Positions 6,978 through 11,018 of a stretch of DNA of 11,018 nucleotides are shown piece after piece. Every line of letters starts with the position of its first letter. The stretch's first letter is position 1. The notes beneath the pieces were generated by a model that searched no databases, was not told the origin of the DNA, and was given only the letters and a program-made list of their open reading frames with translations. Position numbers and translations under genes: made by a program. Location of the stretch: positions 1 through 11,018 of the forward strand of contig CALDLA010000108.1 of the NCBI GenBank assembly GCA_937898415.1, in the 5' to 3' direction. The DNA comes from an uncultured Prevotellaceae bacterium. GTDB taxonomy: Bacteria; Bacteroidota; Bacteroidia; Bacteroidales; Bacteroidaceae.

Positions 6978-8840
6978 TCACCGTTTCTTATTGTGTCTTT
7001 TGCCATATGCTCTTGTGCCTCGCTGGCTTCTCGGCTTGGCATAATTACCTTTGACAGAGATGATAGTGGAAGTAAGAATATCATTTATGACGGTGTCAAT
7101 AATGCCTTTGAGCTGATGCTTAAGCTCCTCCATGAAGAAGGCGGGATTATAGTGACCATCCTCAATCTCTCTGAGCTTCTTCTCCCAGAGACCTGTCAGC
7201 TCCGGGCTCTTCAGCAGGTCTGTCCTGATAGTGTCTATCAGTGACACACCCATGTCCGTCGGAATAAGCTCCTTCTTGTTTCGGCGTACATAACCGCGCT
7301 TGATGATAGTCTCTATGATCCCAGCCCTTGATGATGGCCTGCCGATGCCGTTCTGTTTCAGGGCTGCACGCAGCTCTTCATCTTCCACGAACTTACCTGC
7401 CGTTTCCATGGCTCTCAGGAGGGTGGCTTCCGTATAGGGCTTGGGTGCCGTCGTCCATTTCTCCTGTAGAGAGGGATGATGTTGTCCTCGCTCTCCACGG
7501 GTGAAATGGTGGAGGACGGTGTCCCTGACATCCTTTTCCGCTTCATCGGCTGCCATTCCACGATAGACTGCCTGCCATCCAGCATCCGTGATTTCCTTGC
7601 CCGTAACCTTGAAGCCGACGCTCCCGCTATGCCCGGTAATGACGGTTGACAGGAAGGCGCAGTCCTCGCAGAAGGCGCTGATGAAGCGACGGGCGATGAG
7701 GTCGAAGACACGGCCTTCCTTGTCTGTCAGGCCGTGAGGCTCCCTGCCTGTGGGTATGATAGCATGGTGGTCTGTGACCTTTGTGGTGTCGAAGACCCTG
7801 GGGCTTTTCCTCAGCGGCTTGTGAATGAGGCTGACGAACGTTCCGTATGGCCCCGATAGACTTTTCAGTATGTCGGGGCATCTGGGGTAGATATCGTCAC
7901 TGAGGTAGCGGGTATCGACGCGGGGGTAGGTGGTGACCTTCTTCTCATAGAGGCTCTGCACGATGGAGAGCGTCGTTTCCGCTGAATAGCCGAAACGACG
8001 GTTACACTCCACCTGCAGAGTGGTCAGGTCGTACTGCTGGGGAATGGATTCCTTACCGGCTTTCGTTTCCGTGGAGTCGATAAAGAATTCCTTTCCCATG
8101 ATGTCATCTAGGACTTGCTGGCCTCTGGCCTTGTCGGTATAGTTCCCCTCAGTGCTTGTGAACGTGAATCCTTTGTACTCCGTGGTGAGCTGCCAGTAAG
8201 GTTCTGCCTTGAAGGTGTCGATCTCTTTCTTCCTGCTGACAAGCAGGGCAAGGGTAGGGGTCTGCACTCTCCCGATGGACAGGACGCTGCCGTTGCCGCC
8301 GTAGCGGAGGGTGTAGAGTCTTGTGGCGTTCATGCCAAGGAGCCAGTCGCCCGACGCCCTGGCGATGCCTGCATAGTAGAGGTTGTCGTACTGCTTCTGG
8401 TCTCGGAGGTGCCTGAATCCGTCACGGATGGACTCTTCTGTCAGGGAGGAGATCCAGAGACGCTTGACGGGACAGCGGACTTCGGCCAGCTGCATGACCC
8501 ATCGCTGGATGAGCTCTCCTTCCTGTCCTGCATCGCCGCAGTTGACGATGGTGTCTGCCTTGGAGAAGAGCTTCTTGATGATGCCGAACTGTTTCTTGAT
8601 GCCTGCCTCTGGGATGATCTTGATGCCGAAACGATTGGGAATCATCGGCAGTTGCTGTAGTGTCCATTTCTTCCAGTCACTGTTGTATTCCTCTGGATCT
8701 TTCAGGCAGCATAGGTGGCCGTATGTCCATGTCACCTGATAGCCGTTGCCTTCGTAGTAGCCTTCCTTGCGGCTGTTGGCTCCCAGTACCTTGGCAATGT
8801 CTCCTGCCACGCTGGGCTTCTCTGCGATACAGACGGTCAT
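6978..8840 (-). CDS. topB: Type IA DNA topoisomerase III (TopB), without C-terminal zinc repeats
   Basis: The 620-residue protein has the complete type IA core. The toprim domain starts with IAEKPSVA (E7) and has NCGDAGQEGELI at 100-111. The cleavage domain has the active-site tyrosine Y305 in TTYPRVDTRYLS, preceded by basic K301 and followed by R307. TDHHAIIPT is at 356-364 and NGIGRPSSRAGII lies near the end of the core. The enzyme passes single strands through a transient 5'-phosphotyrosine break and decatenates DNA intermediates. Two oddities stand out: the second toprim aspartate is glycine (D103-A-G105-Q-E107), and the protein stops in a basic tail (KPRSQRGTRAYGKRHNKKR) with no zinc repeats. 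The start overlaps the upstream HTH gene by ATGA, so translation is coupled. Topoisomerase genes of this kind are common in Bacteroides conjugative elements. Confidence 0.96.
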   Translation of the reverse strand: MTVCIAEKPSVAGDIAKVLGANSRKEGYYEGNGYQVTWTYGHLCCLKDPEEYNSDWKKWTLQQLPMIPNRFGIKIIPEAGIKKQFGIIKKLFSKADTIVNCGDAGQEGELIQRWVMQLAEVRCPVKRLWISSLTEESIRDGFRHLRDQKQYDNLYYAGIARASGDWLLGMNATRLYTLRYGGNGSVLSIGRVQTPTLALLVSRKKEIDTFKAEPYWQLTTEYKGFTFTSTEGNYTDKARGQQVLDDIMGKEFFIDSTETKAGKESIPQQYDLTTLQVECNRRFGYSAETTLSIVQSLYEKKVTTYPRVDTRYLSDDIYPRCPDILKSLSGPYGTFVSLIHKPLRKSPRVFDTTKVTDHHAIIPTGREPHGLTDKEGRVFDLIARRFISAFCEDCAFLSTVITGHSGSVGFKVTGKEITDAGWQAVYRGMAADEAEKDVRDTVLHHFTRGERGQHHPSLQEKWTTAPKPYTEATLLRAMETAGKFVEDEELRAALKQNGIGRPSSRAGIIETIIKRGYVRRNKKELIPTDMGVSLIDTIRTDLLKSPELTGLWEKKLREIEDGHYNPAFFMEELKHQLKGIIDTVINDILTSTIISVKGNYAKPRSQRGTRAYGKRHNKKR

Positions 8841-9220
8841 TGCTTTCTTCTCCTTCCTCCGTGAACGGCAGTCTGGCCTAGTTCCTGGGCTATCTCCAAT
8901 ACCTTGATACGGTCTACAATATACCGCCTGCCAACTCTGAATATAGCTTCGTCATAGTTACCTGAGTTTTTGTATTTCTGGGCTGTGCGGAGGCTGCAGT
9001 GGAGTACTTCTGCCATGCCGTACACGCCGAAGGTGTACCTGGTCGGGTCTCTGAGGATTCTAGCGGAGATTTCCTCGCTCACGCCTGAATACGTTGCGGG
9101 GATGCGCTCGTAATAGTTCTTGATCTCGTCTGATACGACTCTCTTGAAATAAGGGAGGATGTCACCGAGCGTCAGGTCTTGCAACGGCCTGTCCGCAATG
9201 TTGATTTCATTGTTGTCCAT
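8837..9220 (-). CDS. DUF3853-like helix-turn-helix protein
   Basis: The 127-residue protein has an acidic N-terminal part (1-60) and then the typical DUF3853 block: YGMAEVLHCSLRTAQKYKNSG (67-87), an excisionase/MerR-like helix-turn-helix, followed by AIFRVGRRYIVDRIKVLEIAQ (92-112). It ends in a basic tail, GGRRRKQ. Such proteins are small DNA-binding proteins common in Bacteroidales mobile elements, where regulatory or excision-accessory roles are suspected. Its stop overlaps the topB start by four bases, so it leads a two-gene operon and could regulate it. The ATG at 9220 follows a purine-rich AAAGAAAG. The assignment rests on motif memory rather than a search. Confidence 0.78.
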   Translation of the reverse strand: MDNNEINIADRPLQDLTLGDILPYFKRVVSDEIKNYYERIPATYSGVSEEISARILRDPTRYTFGVYGMAEVLHCSLRTAQKYKNSGNYDEAIFRVGRRYIVDRIKVLEIAQELGQTAVHGGRRRKQ

Positions 9221-9353
9221 AACACTTTCTTTCTGTGCCAGCCTGCTGGCTTCATTTAACTTGGATTTTCAGGATGTGGCGGGCGTTTGGTCTGCCTGTT
9301 GCATAGCGGCTACAAGATAAAGAACAAATTAAAGAAAAAGCGCTATAGCCGTG

Positions 9354-9361
9354 CAAAGGTA
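9354..9361 (-). promoter_or_regulatory. Candidate -7 box (TACCTTTG), proximal promoter of the HTH-topB operon
   Basis: Read on the - strand this is TACCTTTG, matching the Bacteroides -7 consensus TAnnTTTG. It lies 134 bases before the HTH start codon. The -33 region (about 9381-9385) has no TTTG and is instead covered by a 9-base direct repeat, so the promoter may be weak or need an activator. Confidence 0.45.
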
Positions 9362-9375
9362 ATGACTTTCTAGTA

Positions 9376-9394
9376 CATCTACCTGCATCTACCT
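9376..9394. repeat. Phased 9-base direct repeat (CATCTACCT x2), possible operator
   Basis: CATCTACCT occurs at 9376-9384 and 9386-9394, a 10-base period that places both copies on the same face of the helix. They cover the -33 position of the proximal leftward promoter candidate, where a regulator could bind. Confidence 0.4.
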
Positions 9395-9569
9395 ATGAAA
9401 TCAGATGAAAAGGCCCTAAATTTGATGCTTATGAACAGATATTGTCCTTATATGGACTTGTCTTGTCACCATTCTCAGACTTATAGTGGGTGTCTTGCGG
9501 CACAAGGATCTCTTGGGGCAGCTTTCATATAGGCTTCCTGCCGTGGGGTAATGGCCAACATTTACGTCG

Positions 9570-9600
9570 CAAAGTTAAGGCGAACGGTGAATGCGCCAAG
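9570..9600 (-). promoter_or_regulatory. Candidate distal promoter (TTG / TAACTTTG)
   Basis: On the - strand, TAACTTTG (9577-9570) matches TAnnTTTG exactly. A TTGG lies about 18 bases upstream, close to the usual TTTG spacing of the Bacteroides housekeeping promoter. It points toward the HTH-topB operon and would give a leader of over 300 bases. A 7-base inverted repeat, CCTGCCG (9537-9543) and CGGCAGG (9604-9610), brackets it. Confidence 0.4.
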
Positions 9601-9647
9601 TACCGGCAGGTGCCTATTCCGGGATATTAAACTGGCAGCCTTCCACA

Positions 9648-9663
9648 GTTTTCGGTCGAAAAC
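9648..9663. promoter_or_regulatory. 16-base palindrome GTTTTCG-GT-CGAAAAC, possible operator
   Basis: Two perfect 7-base arms flank a 2-base centre. There is no T-tract after it, so it is not a terminator. The size suits a dimeric DNA-binding protein. It lies in the middle of the divergent region, away from any coding sequence. Confidence 0.4.
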
Positions 9664-9735
9664 GGGGTGTTCCAGATGAATATGCCGAAATTCCTTGTCT
9701 TCATTCCCCTATAGGTTCACCTTCTGTTTCGCGAT

Positions 9736-9831
9736 GTAAAAGTTTATACCCTACGGCATACAGCCAATAAAAAAAACTGCCCATGAGGGTTCAGAACGTA
9801 AAAGTTTACCCCTTGGCTCCAGTCAATAAAA
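9736..9831. repeat. Two degenerate direct repeats, GTAAAAGTTTA...CAATAAAA
   Basis: Unit one has GTAAAAGTTTA at 9736-9746 and CAATAAAA at 9765-9772. Unit two has the same words at 9798-9808 and 9824-9831. The starts are 62 bases apart, with related spacers of 18 and 15 bases. In unit two GTAAA-AG-TTTAC is itself an inverted repeat. The second unit ends 18 bases before the phosphoribosyltransferase start codon, so a role in its expression is plausible. Confidence 0.5.
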
Positions 9832-9849
9832 CTTCAAAACATCGCAGAT

Positions 9850-10380
9850 ATGATTAGATACGCATTATACGACTACCTTCCACAACGATACCTCAAGCGG
9901 GCTTCGTTCGAGCAGATTGACCTCGACAGACGTATTCTTGACTTCAAGAACGGCAGAGGTTATGCCACCCGATGGGCTGCAAGAGAAATGGCAAGGTGCC
10001 TTTCTCTGATGGACTTGCACAACACCGTTATCGTGTGCATCCCGGCCAGCTGCAAGCGTACTAACGACATCCGCTACAAGCGCTTTACCGAGGAACTTTC
10101 TCAGCGCCTCGGAGCCGTGAACGGGTTCGGTCATATCATCGTTAACGGACATCGGCAGAAAGCTCATATCAGCCATGTGCATGAACTCGCAGACGGAGCA
10201 AACGAATGCTATCACATCGACGAGGATTTCTTCCGTGGCAAGAGTGTCTTAGTCGTTGATGACATCACAACCACGGGCAAGACCGCCAATGCTTTCATAG
10301 AGCGCATGGAGTCGGCAGGTGCCCATGTCCGCATGGCAATGTTTCTTGCAAAGACTCATAATTTTAAACGTCATAATTAA
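9850..10380 (+). CDS. ComF-like phosphoribosyltransferase domain protein
   Basis: The 176-residue product carries the type I phosphoribosyltransferase signature, VLVVDDITTTGKT at 133-145. Its two acidic residues and T-T-T-G-K-T loop bind the ribose-phosphate and pyrophosphate of PRPP. IVCIPASCKR (61-70) matches the other nucleotide-binding strand. The N-terminal zinc finger usual in ComF is absent. The fold is clear, but substrate and pathway are not. ComF relatives act in DNA uptake and in natural transformation, while others salvage bases. The gene sits 19 bases before radC, so the pair probably forms one transcript and may share a role in DNA handling. No Shine-Dalgarno sequence is visible before the ATG, as is common in Bacteroidales. 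Confidence 0.82.
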   Translation: MIRYALYDYLPQRYLKRASFEQIDLDRRILDFKNGRGYATRWAAREMARCLSLMDLHNTVIVCIPASCKRTNDIRYKRFTEELSQRLGAVNGFGHIIVNGHRQKAHISHVHELADGANECYHIDEDFFRGKSVLVVDDITTTGKTANAFIERMESAGAHVRMAMFLAKTHNFKRHN

Positions 10381-10399
10381 CTTAAAACCAGTCATAAAG

Positions 10400-10755
10400 A
10401 TGAATGCATCTACAGTAAAACTTAGCGTTAGACAGTGGGCATCGGGAGACCGCCCAAGTAACAAACTCCAGACCCTCGGCGCAGAGGCTCTGACTGACTC
10501 GGAACTGCTGGCCATCCTCGTGGGTAGCGGCACTCAGCAGCGTAATGCCGTTGAGATTGGTCAGGATATTATGAGCCGTTTCGACCATAGCCTGAGCCGT
10601 CTCGCAAAGGCTGACTTCTGTGCCATCAAGGACATCGAGGGTGTCGGAACCTATACCGCCTGTAAAATAATCGCAGCCATAGAACTGGGTAAGCGCAGAC
10701 AGATGGAAAAGGCTTTAATGGCTCCCGACCTCTGCACCGCCACCGCCATTTATAA
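10400..10755 (+). pseudogene. radC: radC (JAB/MPN-domain protein), disrupted by an insertion sequence
   Basis: The reading frame from ATG 10400 has the RadC N-terminal domain: VRQWASGDRPSNKLQTLGAEALTDSELLAILVGSG is the classic opening (residues 10-44, described here as two joined blocks around DRPSNKLQ and LTDSELLAIL). A helix-hairpin-helix follows at 74-99 (IKDIEGVGTYTACKII...IELGKRR). About 118 native codons remain. The catalytic-type JAB domain, including its HxH zinc motif, should follow but is replaced by insertion sequence DNA, through which the frame reads 11 more codons to a stop at 10789. RadC-like proteins are frequent in plasmids and genomic islands; the historical repair role is doubtful. 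The broken gene probably gives no complete protein, although an N-terminal fragment could be made. The missing half should lie beyond the insertion, outside the window. Confidence 0.88.
10748..10755. repeat. Predicted target-site duplication ATTTATAA, left copy
   Basis: The eight bases directly before the inferred insertion sequence end are ATTTATAA. ISL3-family elements usually duplicate 8 AT-rich bases. The right copy lies outside the window, so this is a prediction. Confidence 0.45.
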
Positions 10756-10816
10756 GGTTCTTCCGCTTTTCCAGTTGGTAGGAGTCTAATCGATATATAA
10801 AAGAGGAAGCCAGAAA

Positions 10817-10855
10817 CGTTATATGTTTATAAGTACCACCTTTTAAACTATAACG
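10817..10855 (+). promoter_or_regulatory. Hairpin over the transposase start region
   Basis: CGTTATA-T-GTTTA (10817-10829) pairs with TAAAC-TATAACG (10844-10855), twelve pairs with a single bulged T and a 14-base loop. The stem ends two bases before the transposase ATG at 10858, so in a read-through RNA it would hide the ribosome-binding region. No T-tract follows, so it is not a terminator. Confidence 0.5.
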
Positions 10856-10857
10856 AT

Positions 10858-11018
10858 ATGAACTCCAGCTTCCTGTATCATGCCTTCGGCGTAAAAGAGT
10901 ACCACTACTGTTCAACCGCGTACAAAGATAATGCAATTTTCGTAAAGCTCAAAACAAACGTCCCTAAAAAATGCAAATGTCCCCATTGTGGGTGCAAGCA
11001 CGTCATCAGGTATGGCGT
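10858..11018 (+). CDS. ISL3-family transposase, N-terminal part (3' partial)
   Basis: The first 53 codons are visible and the frame is open at the right edge. The protein starts MNSSFLYHAFGVKEYHY and has a zinc-finger-like CKCPHCGCKHVIRYG near residues 38-52, the C-x-C-x2-C pattern typical of the N-terminal zinc domain of ISL3 transposases. The DDE catalytic domain lies outside the window. The gene is inside the insertion that breaks radC. The family call rests on the N-terminus and the element end together. Confidence 0.75.
   Translation, partial: MNSSFLYHAFGVKEYHYCSTAYKDNAIFVKLKTNVPKKCKCPHCGCKHVIRYG

Larger units (their letters stand above)
9221..9849. other. Divergent intergenic region between the topB operon and phosphoribosyltransferase gene
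   Basis: These 629 bases have no convincing coding region on either strand. They lie between two outward-reading genes, so they must hold promoters for both. What can be seen is two leftward TAnnTTTG boxes (9354-9361, 9570-9577), a phased direct repeat (9376-9394), a 7-base GC-rich inverted repeat (9537-9543 with 9604-9610), a 16-base palindrome (9648-9663), and two related repeat units (9736-9772 and 9798-9831). The density of small repeats suggests a control region, and an attachment, transfer or replication site cannot be ruled out. No tRNA or obvious structured RNA was seen. Confidence 0.6.
10756..11018 (+). mobile_element. Insertion sequence, ISL3-like, left end (continues beyond the window)
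   Basis: The element appears to begin at GGTTCTTCCGCTTTTCC (10756-10772), which resembles the GGnTCTTCCG-type ends of the ISL3 family, exactly where RadC similarity stops. It is followed by a short leader with a hairpin and then a transposase gene. The right end is not in the window, so the inverted repeat cannot be confirmed. Orientation is the same as radC. Confidence 0.72.

Noticed and set aside
6779..7006. Open - frame of about 75 codons with a CRLCG motif and basic tail.
   Set aside because: It starts inside the topB end out of frame and is rich in Arg, Pro and Ser, as random GC-rich frames are; one CxxC pair is not enough.
6640..7044. Open + frame of 134 codons with a hydrophobic start, also usable from ATG 6781.
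   Set aside because: It runs through the operon terminator and into the antisense of topB, has no ribosome site, and its composition is not protein-like.
8115..8660. Long + frame of 181 codons antisense to topB.
   Set aside because: It is a shadow frame of the strongly supported topB gene, with no domain of its own.
9301..9354. CGGCTA (9307-9312) and TAGCCG (9346-9351) as a stem in the HTH leader.
   Set aside because: Only six pairs with a 33-base A-rich loop; not enough to claim a leader structure.
9395..9532. A 45-codon + frame beginning MKSDEKALNLMLMNRYC.
   Set aside because: It has no ribosome site, no family, overlaps promoter-like elements, and reads opposite to the downstream operon.
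9221..9849. Possible CRISPR array, tRNA attachment site or iteron origin.
   Set aside because: Repeats are only two copies each and imperfect, no tRNA-like fold was seen, and no replication initiator or integrase is encoded nearby.

Overview
The window looks like part of an integrative or conjugative element from a gut-type Bacteroidales bacterium (Bacteroides, Prevotella or a relative). The signs are an ArdC-like/zincin polyvalent protein, a toprim primase-like protein, a conjugation-type TopB, a DUF3853-type helix-turn-helix protein, promoter-like boxes of the Bacteroides form TAnnTTTG, and few classical Shine-Dalgarno sites. No integrase, relaxase, VirB4/TraG ATPase, CRISPR array, tRNA or rRNA is visible, so the element type and host are inferred.

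Region 1 (1-6734, + strand) is a tightly packed eight-gene operon. In order it encodes an ArdC-like zinc metallopeptidase (5' end outside the window), a toprim/DUF3991-like protein, a membrane PH-domain protein, an exported coiled-coil protein of VirB5/TraI-like appearance, a protein made of three tandem topoisomerase C-terminal zinc modules, a divergent HU-like protein, a lipoprotein, and a 508-residue protein of unknown function. Gene gaps are 3-20 bases, with one 20-base overlap, and the operon ends in a clear hairpin plus T-tract at 6705-6734. It mixes DNA-handling proteins with envelope proteins, as expected for DNA transfer and establishment. The last gene is visibly more AT-rich than the others and carries a C-terminal segment homologous to the C-terminal tail of the first gene.

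Region 2 (6735-9220) holds a DUF3853-like HTH gene and topB (type IA topoisomerase III) on the - strand, overlapping by ATGA and convergent with the operon. TopB ends without zinc fingers, and the operon on the other strand encodes a free-standing three-module version of exactly that domain. Its toprim acidic cluster also reads D-A-G-Q-E rather than D-x-D-x-E.

Region 3 (9221-9849) is 629 bases with no convincing gene. It holds two leftward promoter-like elements, a phased 9-base direct repeat, a 16-base palindrome, and two degenerate copies of a repeat 62 bases apart just before the next gene.

Region 4 (9850-11018, + strand) holds a ComF-like phosphoribosyltransferase gene followed by radC. 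radC is broken after about 118 codons by an insertion sequence whose left end and transposase start resemble the ISL3 family. A strong hairpin sits directly over the transposase start. The window ends inside this transposase.
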